Positions 34,769 to 44,213 of a DNA stretch of 64,000 bases are shown one piece after another (the stretch's first letter is position 1; each line of letters opens with the position of its first letter). The translations under genes and the position numbers were made by a program. Origin of the DNA: Saccharopolyspora thermophila (GTDB taxonomy: Bacteria; Actinomycetota; Actinomycetes; Mycobacteriales; Pseudonocardiaceae). The DNA lies in the NCBI RefSeq assembly GCF_014646075.1, contig NZ_BMMT01000009.1, positions 170,644-234,643 of the forward strand. The letters run 5' to 3'. The notes under the pieces are model-generated. The model was not told the DNA's origin and did not search any database. It worked only from the letters and a program-made list of their open reading frames with translations.

Positions 34769-35487
34769 AGGGCCTCCGTGGCGAGGATCTCGGTCGCGGC
34801 GGTGACGAGTTCGGCGTTGTCGGCGGCGACCTGTCCGTTGGGCAGCAGCAGCGTGTCCTCCAGGCCGATGCGGGTGGCCAGCCCTCGGCGTGCGGCCAGC
34901 GTCAGTACCGGCCACGCGCCGGCGGCCTCCCCGTGCAGTAGCAGCGGGGTGCGCACCGGGCGCAGCCGCTCCAGGAGCGCTTCGGCGGTGTTGGCCGCGC
35001 CTCGTGCGGTGCGGTCGGTGACCTCGGCGAGCACTCGCAGCACCCGTGATCGGTGTGGGGAGCGTAGGAACAGCTGGTCGGCGTCGGTGCCGGAGTGGAT
35101 GCCGGCCTCCACGCCGACGCCGCGCTCCAGTAGCGCGGCGGCGACCTCGTCGGCGCCGGGTTCGTGCCAGTTGACCGAGGCGTGGTCGGGCAGCACGGTC
35201 CAGGCCCGGATGGCGCGGACTCGTTCGGCCGGGCCTGGTGCGGTCCAGGCGCCGGTGGTGATGCCCACCGGGATGCCGGGCGCGGCGGCTCGCACCGCTC
35301 GTAGCGCCGCCGCCACCAGGTGTGGGTCGAGGCTGTCGGTGCCGTCGGGGGCCTTGGGGTGCAGGTGGATGTCGGTGGCGCCGGCGGCGATGCTGTCGGC
35401 CGCGGCTTTGGCCAGCTCCTCCGGGCGCACTGGCAGGTGGAAGTGCTCGCGTGGAGACCGGGCGCCGTTGAGGCAAACCTGCAGCAT
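34765..35487 (-). CDS. BKACE family (DUF849) beta-keto acid cleavage enzyme
   Basis: A 240-residue TIM-barrel protein resembling 3-keto-5-aminohexanoate cleavage enzymes, which split beta-keto acids with acetyl-CoA. The zinc-binding HxH is in DIHLHPKAPDG near residue 40, and GVEAGIHSGTDAD and GLEDTLLLPNG match later family blocks. It is somewhat shorter than the usual 270-300 residues. ATG 35487 gives the family start MLQVCLNGARSP. Substrate unknown; no lysine-fermentation genes are nearby. Confidence 0.75.
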   Translation of the reverse strand: MLQVCLNGARSPREHFHLPVRPEELAKAAADSIAAGATDIHLHPKAPDGTDSLDPHLVAAALRAVRAAAPGIPVGITTGAWTAPGPAERVRAIRAWTVLPDHASVNWHEPGADEVAAALLERGVGVEAGIHSGTDADQLFLRSPHRSRVLRVLAEVTDRTARGAANTAEALLERLRPVRTPLLLHGEAAGAWPVLTLAARRGLATRIGLEDTLLLPNGQVAADNAELVTAATEILATEAL

Positions 35488-35840
35488 GCCCTGATTCTCC
35501 CCTGACGGTGCGCGGCGGCGGTAGTTGACCGCCCGTTTCGTGATCATCGAGCACCCGGTCAGCGGTCCGTGTCACACCCCCTCTCCCCCGGTGTGCGTGT
35601 CTCTCACGGCCCCGCCGGGGCGCCAGGACCCCCTTAGGTTCGCCCGGCGTCGCCTCCCGCAGCAACGGCCCGACCTCGAAGCCCGCGGGTCCGGGTGGGC
35701 TCTCGATTTGAGGTGAACGTGGAAACCTGGCGCTGGGCCTCGGCCGTGCCCTGGTGATGCACGCCTGATCTGGGCGCCTGGGTTTCTGGTTCGGTGTGAG
35801 CGGGAGCGGGCTTGGCTGTGGCGGGGGTTAGCGTGGTGGC
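35488..35840. other. Divergent intergenic region, no gene seen
   Basis: 353 bases between the BKACE gene (minus) and the ASCH-like gene (plus). No reading frame with good codon character. Promoters for both should lie here; I cannot assign a clear -10/-35 pair. Confidence 0.5.
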
Positions 35841-36410
35841 GTGGTGTTGAGCAATCGGGTGCTGCGCGGTGTGGCGGCTGGGGAGATCACGCTGGCGTTT
35901 CTGCGCTGGCCGACTCCCCTGGTCACCGCGGGGGCGCAACTGCGCACCGCGGTGGGGCTGGTCCGGGTCACCGAGGTCGTCCAGGTCGAACCCGAGCAGA
36001 TCACCGACGAGCAGGCCCACCGCGCCGGGTTTTCCTCCGCGGCCGGGTTGCGGTCCTCTGTGGACAAGCACGGTCGTGGTCGGCTGCACCGGCTGGCCCT
36101 GCGCTACGACGGGCCCGCCGAGGAATGCCCGCGGCCGCTGGTGCGGCTGACCCCCGGCGAACGCGCCGCGGTCGATCGCCGGTTGGCGCGGCTGGACGTG
36201 TCGTCCCCGCGCGGGTCCTGGACCAGGCGGGTCCTGGACCTGCTGCGTGCCCGCCCCGGTGTGCGGGTTCAGGAGTTGGCGGCCGAGCAGAACCGCCCGG
36301 TGTCGCGGTGCAAGGTCGAGCTGTGGCAGCTGCGGGAGCTGGGCCTGGTTGAACCTGCCCGCGGCGGTTATCGGCTCACCCCGCGCGGGGTGTCCTACCT
36401 CGATGGGTGA
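35841..36410 (+). CDS. ASCH/PUA-like domain protein with C-terminal winged helix
   Basis: A 189-residue protein in two parts. Residues 1-100 look like an ASCH-type RNA- or nucleotide-binding beta-barrel: VLRGVAAGEITLAFLRW, VGLVRVTEVVQVEPEQITDEQAHRAGFSSAAGL. Residues 115-189 look like a winged helix: VLDLLRARPGVRVQELAAEQNRPVSRCKVELWQLRELGLVEP split over helices, then RGGYRLTPRG as the wing. The combination suggests a regulator that senses a small molecule or RNA. GTG 35841 is the first start. Domain calls are by eye. Confidence 0.65.
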   Translation: MVLSNRVLRGVAAGEITLAFLRWPTPLVTAGAQLRTAVGLVRVTEVVQVEPEQITDEQAHRAGFSSAAGLRSSVDKHGRGRLHRLALRYDGPAEECPRPLVRLTPGERAAVDRRLARLDVSSPRGSWTRRVLDLLRARPGVRVQELAAEQNRPVSRCKVELWQLRELGLVEPARGGYRLTPRGVSYLDG

Positions 36411-36597
36411 TCGGAGCATCGCGTGCGGCTGGGACACCTCCACCGGGCGGACCGGGCTGGTGCCGCCGCTGGTTCTCCGCGTAGATCGCGGCGTAGCCCC
36501 AGGTGATCACCACGGCCACGGCGGCGCCGATGACCGGGCCCAGCACCATGCCCACCGTCCAGGCGGGTGCGTGCCGCCGCTGGCTGAGTACCACCAC
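36376..36597 (-). CDS. Candidate 73-residue single-span membrane protein
   Basis: Starting GTG 36597 (or 36594) on the minus strand, the frame reads a hydrophobic span VGMVLGPVIGAAVAVVITWGYAAIYAEN followed by a polar tail. The membrane part has strong third-position GC; the last 12 codons overlap the 3' end of the ASCH-like gene and look worse. A 23-bp-stem hairpin covers its start region. Unknown function. Confidence 0.4.
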   Translation of the reverse strand: MVVLSQRRHAPAWTVGMVLGPVIGAAVAVVITWGYAAIYAENQRRHQPGPPGGGVPAARDAPITHRGRTPRAG

Positions 36598-36651
36598 ACC
36601 GGATTCGCCCTGCTGGTGGCCGTGGCCGCCAGCAGGGCGAATCCGGTGTGG
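36594..36651. repeat. Perfect 23-bp inverted repeat with 12-base loop
   Basis: Arms 36594-36616 and 36629-36651 (outer CCACACCGGATTCGCC) pair perfectly. Placed downstream of the plus-strand ASCH gene and the minus-strand trpS gene, so it can end both transcripts; it also covers the start of the small minus-strand frame. Confidence 0.75.
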
Positions 36652-36809
36652 AAGGCCGATCGCATCCACCGCAGGATGGTGGCCGAGCTCACCCTGGTCA
36701 GGGGCACCACGTCAGCCACCGCGCATTGCTGAGAACAGACACTGTGGACACTGTAGAGAGCGGTGCCGCGCCGGGCATCGATCGTTCGGTCGAGCCTGGT
36801 GTGCACCGG

Positions 36810-37862
36810 TCAGTACCGGGTGCCCATCGCCTCGCGCACCTGCCGCAGGGTCTGCTCGGCGATGGTGTTGGCGCGTTCGTTGCCCTCGCGCAGCACCTGG
36901 CGCAGGTAGCCGCGGTCGCGGGCCAGGTGCGCGCGGCGGGCCCGCAGCGGGGCGAGGTGCTCGTTGACCGCGTCGGTGACCGTGCGTTTGAGTGCTGCGG
37001 CGCCGCCGGAGCCGATGTCCTCGGCGACGTCGTGGGGGTCGCGGTCGGTGCACAGCGCTGCCAGCAGGACCAGGCTGGAGACTTCCGGTCGCTGCTGCGG
37101 GTCGTAGGTGATGTGGCGGTGCGCGTCGGTCTTGGCGCCGCGGATCAGTCGGGCGGTCTCGTCGGCGCTGGCGCCCAGGGTGATGGCGTTGCCGCGGCTC
37201 TTGCTCATTTTGGTGCCGTCGGTGCCCAGCAGCAGCGGTGCGGGCGAGAGCAGCGCGTCGGGTTCGGGCAGCACCGGGGCGTAGCGGTCGTTGAAGCGGC
37301 GGGCGATGGTGCGGGTCAGCTCCAGGTGCGGCAGCTGGTCCTGGCCGACGGGCACCAGGTTGGCCTTGCAGAACAGGATGTCGGCGGCCTGGTGGGCGGG
37401 GTAGGTGAACATCAGGCCGCTGACGGTGGCCTGGCGTGAGTGCGCGATTTCGTCTTTGACCGTGGGGTTGCGGCTGAGTTCGGCGACCGAGACCAGGCTC
37501 AGAAACGGCAGCAGCAGTTGGTTGAGGGCGGTCACCGAGCTGTGCGTGAAGATCGTGGCGGTGGCCGGGTCCACGCCGGCGGCCAGGTAGTCCAGCACGA
37601 GGTCGTCGACGCGTTCGGCGAGGTGCTCGGCCACGTCGCGGTCGGTGAGTACCTGGTAGTCGGCGATGACCAGGAGCAGTTCCACGCCCTGGCGCTGCAG
37701 CCGCACCCGGTTGCGCAGGGTGCCGAAGTAGTGGCCTAGGTGCAGCGCGCCGGTGGGGCGGTCGCCGGTGAGCACCCGGAAGTCCTGGGGCCGCTGGGCG
37801 ATGAGGGGTTCCAGTTCGGCGCTGCGGCGCGCGGCGGGGCTGGTGGTGGTCATGGCGGTCAT
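36810..37862 (-). CDS. trpS: Tryptophanyl-tRNA synthetase, auxiliary (TrpRS1-like) type
   Basis: A 350-residue class I synthetase charging tRNA-Trp. The HIGH-equivalent is GALHLGHYFG near residue 45 and the KMSKS loop is intact (TDGTKMSKSRGN). The opening RVLTGDRPTGALHLGHYFGTL resembles the inducible second TrpRS of Streptomyces (linked to indolmycin resistance) rather than the housekeeping SGIQPTG-type enzyme. ATG 37862 follows an AAGGAGAACC box. Upstream is a 16-codon leader with tandem Trp codons and a terminator hairpin, so expression is probably governed by ribosome-mediated attenuation sensing charged tRNA-Trp. Confidence 0.9.
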   Translation of the reverse strand: MTAMTTTSPAARRSAELEPLIAQRPQDFRVLTGDRPTGALHLGHYFGTLRNRVRLQRQGVELLLVIADYQVLTDRDVAEHLAERVDDLVLDYLAAGVDPATATIFTHSSVTALNQLLLPFLSLVSVAELSRNPTVKDEIAHSRQATVSGLMFTYPAHQAADILFCKANLVPVGQDQLPHLELTRTIARRFNDRYAPVLPEPDALLSPAPLLLGTDGTKMSKSRGNAITLGASADETARLIRGAKTDAHRHITYDPQQRPEVSSLVLLAALCTDRDPHDVAEDIGSGGAAALKRTVTDAVNEHLAPLRARRAHLARDRGYLRQVLREGNERANTIAEQTLRQVREAMGTRY

Positions 37863-37933
37863 GGTTCTCCTTGTCGGCTTTCAGGGGGCCTGATCGTTCG
37901 GCGGCCCGCGTCTTGGCCGGGGAGAACACCAAG

Positions 37934-37960
37934 CAGGGCCGTGGCGTTGGAACGGCCCTG
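37934..37960 (-). terminator. Attenuator terminator hairpin upstream of trpS
   Basis: Perfect nine-base arms CAGGGCCGT and ACGGCCCTG with a nine-base loop, 72 bases before the trpS start and 33 bases after the leader stop. No strong U-run follows, as is common in actinomycetes. Confidence 0.7.
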
Positions 37961-37992
37961 GGAAGGTCTGCGCGTGTGTGCGGTGGCCGCTC

Positions 37993-38043
37993 CTAGTCGG
38001 AGCGCCACCAGGCCAGGCACGCGCGGGGGATCACGCTGGGCAT
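37993..38043 (-). CDS. trpS leader peptide with tandem Trp codons
   Basis: ATG 38043 opens a 16-codon frame, MPSVIPRACLAWWRSD, ending in TAG. Two adjacent Trp codons (38010-38005) in a 16-residue peptide are far above chance and are the stall point expected of an attenuator. The ribosome-binding site is weak. Confidence 0.75.
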   Translation of the reverse strand: MPSVIPRACLAWWRSD

Positions 38044-38099
38044 GATAGCCGAGGTGTGTGGTGCGTTGACCGGGCTCGCATGCCGGGGCGCATCACCGG

Positions 38100-38927
38100 T
38101 CAGGCTTCTCGCGGGTCGTGAGGACCACCTTGGCTGGCGCGGCGGGAGCCGATGACGACCGTGGCCCCTGCCCCGGGATCGGTTGTTACCCGGACGGTCA
38201 GACCGGCCGCGGTGAACAGCCCCGCCAACGTTTCTGCCTGCCGACGGGTGCTCTCGATCAGCAGGTGCCCGCCCGGCGCCAGCCATTGCGCGGCCGAGGC
38301 GACCACCCGCCGCTGCACCGCCAGCCCGTCGGGGCCACCGTCCAACGCCACCAGCGGCTCGTGCTCGCGGGCCTCGGGCGGCAACATCGCCACCTGCCCG
38401 GACGGCACGTATGGGGCGTTGCACACCACCACCTCCACCTGGCCGCGCAACGCCCCCGGCAGCGGCTCGAACAGGTCACCCTGGTGTACCCGGCCGCCCG
38501 GCAGGTTGCGGCGCGCGCACCGCACGGCCGCCGCGTCGATGTCGGCGGCGTGCACCTGGGTGTCCGTGACCGAGTCGGCGACCACCGCGGCCACCGCTGC
38601 TGATCCGCAGCACAGATCCACCACCACTGAGCCCGGGTGCGTCAGCGCGACGGCCTGCTGCGCCAGCAGCTGGGTGCGTCGCCGCGGCACGAACACCCCG
38701 GGCTCCACCGCGATCCGTAGCCCGCAGAACCGCACCCACCCCAGCACGACCTCCAGCGGCAGGCCCTCGACCCGCCGCGATACCATCCGCTCCAGCTGCG
38801 CGGGCGAGCCTGCCTCGGCCAGCAGCAGCTGTGCCTCTTGCTCAGCGAACACGCACCCGGCGGCGCGCAGGCGGTCCACAACAGACGACACCGGTGGGCA
38901 ACCGAACACGACAGCGCCTCTCGTCAC
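38100..38927 (-). CDS. PrmC/HemK-like protein N5-glutamine methyltransferase, putative
   Basis: A 275-residue SAM-dependent methyltransferase. Motif I is VVDLCCGSAAVAAVVA, and the NPPY-type catalytic motif reads CNAPYVP; the N-terminal helical PrmC domain is partly recognisable (EAQLLLAEAGSPAQLERMVSRRVEGLPLE). NAPY in place of NPPY marks the actinobacterial side branch usually called putative N5-glutamine methyltransferase rather than the PrmC that modifies release factors. It ends 57 bases before the trpS leader and may share its promoter. Confidence 0.8.
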   Translation of the reverse strand: MTRGAVVFGCPPVSSVVDRLRAAGCVFAEQEAQLLLAEAGSPAQLERMVSRRVEGLPLEVVLGWVRFCGLRIAVEPGVFVPRRRTQLLAQQAVALTHPGSVVVDLCCGSAAVAAVVADSVTDTQVHAADIDAAAVRCARRNLPGGRVHQGDLFEPLPGALRGQVEVVVCNAPYVPSGQVAMLPPEAREHEPLVALDGGPDGLAVQRRVVASAAQWLAPGGHLLIESTRRQAETLAGLFTAAGLTVRVTTDPGAGATVVIGSRRASQGGPHDPREA

Positions 38928-39243
38928 CAGGTCCTGTGGGCGCTCCCGGGGGCGGCTGGGTCTGACCGGCCCAGGGCCCGGTGGGCGGGAGCACCCGATG
39001 CGAACCAGCGTTGCTGGGGCTCACCTCCTCCAGCGGTCCAGCTGGGGCTGCCGACCCTACCGCAACCCGGTCGCGCCGCCCGCGGTGAGCCCGCGCGGGG
39101 AAACACGTTGACGGCCGCTGATGATCATGGTTAGGATCGCCACCACTATGAAGAGCTGAGTTCAATCCAGGCCCGCGTCCGAGGCGTCCGCGACCCCTTT
39201 TCTCGGTCCGCGTTGATTCATGCCCGGCGGGCAGGCTCATCGA
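38928..39243. other. Intergenic region, no gene seen
   Basis: 316 bases between the divergent methyltransferase and the ABC-F remnant. No good frame. It may include decayed upstream parts of the ABC-F gene, but I find no recognisable Walker A segment. Confidence 0.4.
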
Positions 39244-39486
39244 ATGATGTGGTGTGAACCGCTCGTGGTCTTCGTCCTGCTCGCACGTGATCTCGTCAAC
39301 TCCCACGCGCGCCGCCCCGGCCGCGACGCCCTGTTGGCCCACCTGTCACCCGCTCTGGTGGGAGAGCTTGAGGATGCCCTGTGCGGCGCGCCCGGCGCGA
39401 TCGTCGTGGCCTGCCACGACCGCTGGCTGCGGCGCAGCTGGGATACGCCCACCCTGAACCTGCACGGCGGCCGCCGCAGCAGTTGA
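39244..39486 (+). pseudogene. Remnant of an ABC-F ATPase gene
   Basis: Only the end of the second ATPase domain is recognisable: HLSPALVGELEDAL, then GAIVVACHDRWLRRSW, matching the D-loop and H-loop of ABC-F proteins, normally LLLDEPTNHLSPALV...VVSHDR. The Walker B segment just before it is degraded (ARRPGRDALLAHLSP), and nothing upstream resembles the rest of a 550-residue ABC-F protein. ABC-F proteins often protect ribosomes from antibiotics; the next gene is a Vat-type acetyltransferase, so this may be a decayed resistance locus. Confidence 0.6.
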
Positions 39487-39497
39487 GAGGACCCCGC

Positions 39498-40163
39498 ATG
39501 CCCAACACGCCCGACCCCACCCTCGCCCACCCCAGCACCCGGCCCGAGCTGACCACCGTGACCTTCCTGTCCACAGTGGTCACCTCGCCGCTGATCGAGG
39601 TCGGCGACTACACCTACTACGACGACCCCGCGGGGGCTGAGGAGTTCGAAACCCGCAACGTGCTCTACAACCACGGGCCGGCCAGGCTGCGCATCGGCCG
39701 GTTCTGCGCCCTGGCCACGGGAGCCCGGTTCATCATGCCCGCCGCCAACCACCCCATGATCGGCTGCTCGACCTACCCGTTCACCCTCTTCGGCGGTGAC
39801 TGGGCCGACGCCACCCTCGACATCGCCACCAGCCTGCCCACCAAGGGCGACACCGTCGTCGGTAACGACGTCTGGATCGGCCGCGACGCCACGATCATGC
39901 CCGGCGTGCGCATCGGCGACGGTGCCATCATCGCCACCGGCGCCGTGGTCACCAGCGACGTGCCCGCCTACGGCATCGCCGCAGGCAACCCGGCGCGGGT
40001 CATCCGCCGCCGCTTCTACGACGACGACGTTGCCCTGCTGCAACGCATCGCCTGGTGGGACTGGCCGATCGCGACCATCACCACCCACGTGCGCACCATC
40101 GTGGCCGGCCAGCCCAAGCAGCTGGCCGCTGTCGCCCGCCAGGAAGGTCTGCTGCATGACTGA
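39498..40163 (+). CDS. Xenobiotic (Vat/CatB-type) acetyltransferase
   Basis: A 221-residue left-handed beta-helix acetyltransferase like those that inactivate streptogramin A or chloramphenicol by O-acetylation. The signature RIGRFCALATGARFIMPAANHPMIGCSTYPF, seen in pieces, includes the catalytic His of ANHPM; hexapeptide repeats follow (VVGNDVWIGRDATIMPGVRIGDGAI). ATG 39498 follows GAGAGG. It is the first of three overlapping genes with a hydrolase and an SDR, so a physiological substrate in that pathway is as likely as resistance. Confidence 0.85.
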   Translation: MPNTPDPTLAHPSTRPELTTVTFLSTVVTSPLIEVGDYTYYDDPAGAEEFETRNVLYNHGPARLRIGRFCALATGARFIMPAANHPMIGCSTYPFTLFGGDWADATLDIATSLPTKGDTVVGNDVWIGRDATIMPGVRIGDGAIIATGAVVTSDVPAYGIAAGNPARVIRRRFYDDDVALLQRIAWWDWPIATITTHVRTIVAGQPKQLAAVARQEGLLHD

Positions 40164-41052
40164 ACGCCTCATCACCACCCCCGACGGACTGCAGCTGTGG
40201 ACCGAAGCCCGCGGCGACCCCGCCGACCCGCCGCTGCTGCTGATCATGGGGGCCAACGCCACCGCGCTGGGCTGGCCCGAGGAGTTCGTCGACGCCCTGG
40301 TCGCCCACCGGCTGCACGTGCTGCGCTACGACCACCGCGACACCGGCCGTTCCACCCATCTGGACATCACCGGATACGGGCTGGCCGACATGGCCCGTGA
40401 TGCCGTCGCCGTCCTCGACGGCCACGGCATCGCCACCGCCCACGTCGTGGGCCTGTCCCTGGGCGGCACCCTCGGCCAACTGCTGGCCCTGGACCACCCG
40501 CACCGGCTGCGCACCCTGACGCTGATGCTCACCGCCGCGCTCGACGTGGACTTCGCCGACCAGATCCGTCGCGCCGTGGAAGGACTGCCCACCGAACTGC
40601 CGCCGCCCAGTCCGCAGGTCATCACCTCGATGGCGCACCGCGCCGACCCCGCACCCGACCTCGAGACCGCCTTGGACCGCCGCGTGGCCGAGTGGCGGCT
40701 GCTAGCCGGCCCCGGAGCCCCCTTCGACGCCGAGGAGTTCCGTCGCTGGGAACGGGCCGCCATCGCCCACGCCGGCACCCACCAGCAGCCCGCCGCGCAC
40801 GCCCACGCCACCCCGGTGCCCACCGCGCGCGGCGCCGAACTGCGCCGCGTCAGCACCCCGACCCTGGTCATCCAGGGACCGCTGGACCCGATCAACCCGC
40901 CACCGCACGGCCAGCACCTGGCCGAGCTGATCCCCGGTGCCCGCTGCACCGCCATCCCGGGGCTGGGCCATGCCCTGCCCAGCGCCCTGCACCAGCCGAT
41001 CATCACCGCCATCACCGACCACATCGGACGATTCGAGAGGAGCACCGCGTGA
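40156..41052 (+). CDS. Alpha/beta hydrolase
   Basis: A 298-residue alpha/beta hydrolase. The nucleophile elbow is GLSLGG near residue 100, the acid lies in QGPLDPINPP and the His in GLGHALP. DHRDTGRS is the common oxyanion-side motif of aclacinomycin methylesterase-like members. Its ATG overlaps the acetyltransferase stop by eight bases and its own stop overlaps the SDR start, so the three are translated as a unit. Esterase substrate unknown. Confidence 0.85.
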   Translation: MTERLITTPDGLQLWTEARGDPADPPLLLIMGANATALGWPEEFVDALVAHRLHVLRYDHRDTGRSTHLDITGYGLADMARDAVAVLDGHGIATAHVVGLSLGGTLGQLLALDHPHRLRTLTLMLTAALDVDFADQIRRAVEGLPTELPPPSPQVITSMAHRADPAPDLETALDRRVAEWRLLAGPGAPFDAEEFRRWERAAIAHAGTHQQPAAHAHATPVPTARGAELRRVSTPTLVIQGPLDPINPPPHGQHLAELIPGARCTAIPGLGHALPSALHQPIITAITDHIGRFERSTA

Positions 41053-41882
41053 TCGACCCCCGCCTGCGCGACCGGGTCGCCGTCATCACCGGCGCGAACA
41101 GCCCGCTGGGCATCGGCGCCGCCATCGCCCGTGCCCTGGCCCGCCAGGGTGTCAAGGTCGTGCTCGCGTCCCTGCCCGAACAACCGCCCGGCAGCGGCGT
41201 CACCGGGGCCGAGCGTACCTACCGCGCGGCCAAGGCCACCGACACCGACCACGTCCGCGACGCCCTGCGCGCCGACGGCGCCCACGCCGAGTCGCTGACC
41301 GTCGATGTGACCGACCCGGCCGCGGCCGCCACCGTGTTCGACCACGCCGAGCGGCACGTCGGGCCGGTGGAGATCCTGGTCAACAACGCCGCCCACTGCC
41401 GACCCGACACCTTCCGCGCCGACCCGCCGCGCGGCTGCACCACCATCGACGCGGCGAGCCTGGACGCCCACCACGCGGTCAACACCCGCGCCCCCGCGTT
41501 GCTGATGGCCGAGTTCCACCGCCGCCACCTGCGCCGCAAAGCCACCTGGGGGCGCATCATCACCATCTCCACCGACGCCGCCTTCGGCGCAGCCGACCAG
41601 GTCTCCTACTGGGCCACCAAGAACGCCCTGGAGTCGTTGACCCGCTCCGCGGCGATCGAACTCGGCCCGGTCGGGATCACCGCCAACATCATCGCCCCCG
41701 GCCCGGTGCAGACCGGGTGGCTCAGCGACGCCGATGTGGCCCGCGTCGCCGAGCTCAGCCCGCTGGGCCGCGCCGGCCGCCCGGACGACATCGCCGACCT
41801 CGCCGTGTTCCTGGCCTCCCACCAGGCCCGCTGGCTGACCGGCCAGACCCTCTACGCCGGAGGCGGCAAACGCATGGTCTAG
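41049..41882 (+). CDS. Short-chain dehydrogenase/reductase
   Basis: A 277-residue classical SDR. NAD(P) binding: TGANSPLGIGAAIA, in which SPLG replaces the common SRGIG; LVNNAA; catalytic Ser in ITISTDAA and Tyr-x3-Lys in YWATKNALE. The stretch VTGAERTYRAAKATDTDHVRDAL is longer than usual between strand 2 and 3. GTG 41049 overlaps the hydrolase stop by four bases. Last gene of the three-gene operon before a terminator. Confidence 0.87.
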   Translation: MIDPRLRDRVAVITGANSPLGIGAAIARALARQGVKVVLASLPEQPPGSGVTGAERTYRAAKATDTDHVRDALRADGAHAESLTVDVTDPAAAATVFDHAERHVGPVEILVNNAAHCRPDTFRADPPRGCTTIDAASLDAHHAVNTRAPALLMAEFHRRHLRRKATWGRIITISTDAAFGAADQVSYWATKNALESLTRSAAIELGPVGITANIIAPGPVQTGWLSDADVARVAELSPLGRAGRPDDIADLAVFLASHQARWLTGQTLYAGGGKRMV

Positions 41883-41893
41883 GCGCACAAAGC

Positions 41894-41933
41894 GGGGTGT
41901 GTCCGCACGCCGACCCAGGTGTGGCCACACCCC
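41894..41933 (+). terminator. Terminator after the SDR gene
   Basis: GGGGTGTG (41894-41901) pairs with CACACCCC (41926-41933), flanked by AAA and TTT that extend the stem; it starts 11 bases after the stop. Confidence 0.65.
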
Positions 41934-43301
<1,368 letters not shown>

Positions 43302-43308
43302 TGGGCCC

Positions 43309-43338
43309 GGGTGGGGAGCTCGCGCGGGCTCCCCACCC
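43309..43338 (+). terminator. Terminator after mdh
   Basis: Perfect 11-base arms GGGTGGGGAGC (43309-43319) and GCTCCCCACCC (43328-43338), eight-base loop, eight bases after the stop. Confidence 0.8.
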
Positions 43339-43387
43339 GCCGCGACACCCTGTTGCCCCGCCGAGGCCCAGGCAGCACGATCGGCCT

Positions 43388-43963
43388 GTGCACCCGGCGG
43401 ACGTGATCACCCTCGAATCAGCGGTCCTGCGTCGGTGGCGGCCCGACGACGCGGCCGAACTCCACCGCGTGGTCACCGACGCGCTGCCGCACCTGCGCCC
43501 GTGGATGCCGTGGGCGGCCGACGACTACCCGCCCGCCACCGCCGAGCACTTCCTGGACCTGTGCCAACGCAACTGGCGCAGCGGCGAGTCCTACGCCTAT
43601 GCCATCACCGTCGACGACGCGATCGTCGGCTGCGCCGCCCTGGAACGCCGCATCGGCCCCGGCGGACTGGAAATCGGCTACTGGCTGCACCCCGACCACA
43701 CCGGCCGCGGTCTGGCCACCACCAGCGCCGCAGCCCTGATCGGGCAGGCGTTCACGCTGCCCGGCATCGATCGCGTGGAGATCTGGCACGATGCCGCCAA
43801 CACCGCCAGCCAGGGTGTGCCGCAGCGCCTCGGCTTCACCTGCGTCGAGCGCCGCACCCCGCCCCGCGACCCGACAACACCCGCCGAGATCGGCATCGAC
43901 GTCGTCTGGCGACTGACCCGCCCAGGACCACCCGCCCCATCCGCGGCCGCCGCGGGTGCGTGA
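43388..43963 (+). CDS. GNAT family N-acetyltransferase (RimJ/RimL-like)
   Basis: A 191-residue GNAT enzyme: VLRRWRPDDAAELHRVV at the start, IVGCAALERRIGPGGLEIGYWLHPDHTGRGLATTSAAAL for the acetyl-CoA core (the R/Q-x-x-G-x-G/A loop reads HTGRGLA), and a C-terminal EIWHDAANTASQGVPQRLGF where family members have N at the catalytic turn. This resembles ribosomal-protein and small-molecule acetyltransferases; substrate unknown. GTG 43388 is preferred, the upstream in-frame region being the mdh terminator. Confidence 0.85.
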   Translation: MHPADVITLESAVLRRWRPDDAAELHRVVTDALPHLRPWMPWAADDYPPATAEHFLDLCQRNWRSGESYAYAITVDDAIVGCAALERRIGPGGLEIGYWLHPDHTGRGLATTSAAALIGQAFTLPGIDRVEIWHDAANTASQGVPQRLGFTCVERRTPPRDPTTPAEIGIDVVWRLTRPGPPAPSAAAAGA

Positions 43964-44213
43964 GGACCTGGCGCGGCAGCTGGTGTGCTGGCTATAGCTG
44001 CGCAGCGTCGCAGAAGGGACGCTGCCACAGCGGCTGTGGTGGGTCACCCGGCGCCTTCCAGGACCGTGGTGAACCACCACCGACAGGGGGTCAGCGACGA
44101 GATCCGGAGACTCCCAGGTTCAGCCGAATCTGGAAACCCTGGACGGGGCACCCTTGCCCGATGCGGTGACCAGGGCGGCTCTCCAACCCAGTCGCTCGGT
44201 GCGGGGCGCCTTC

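Larger units (their letters stand above)
37863..38043 (-). promoter_or_regulatory. trpS leader: Trp-codon transcription attenuator
   Basis: In the transcribed order: leader peptide 38043-37993, a 1:2 hairpin (37999-38009 with 37982-37993, one bulge) that contains the two Trp codons, then the terminator hairpin (37952-37960 with 37934-37942), then trpS at 37862. Stalling on UGGUGG would disrupt the 1:2 hairpin. This is the layout of ribosome-mediated attenuators. The alternative antiterminator pairing was not worked out. Confidence 0.75.
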
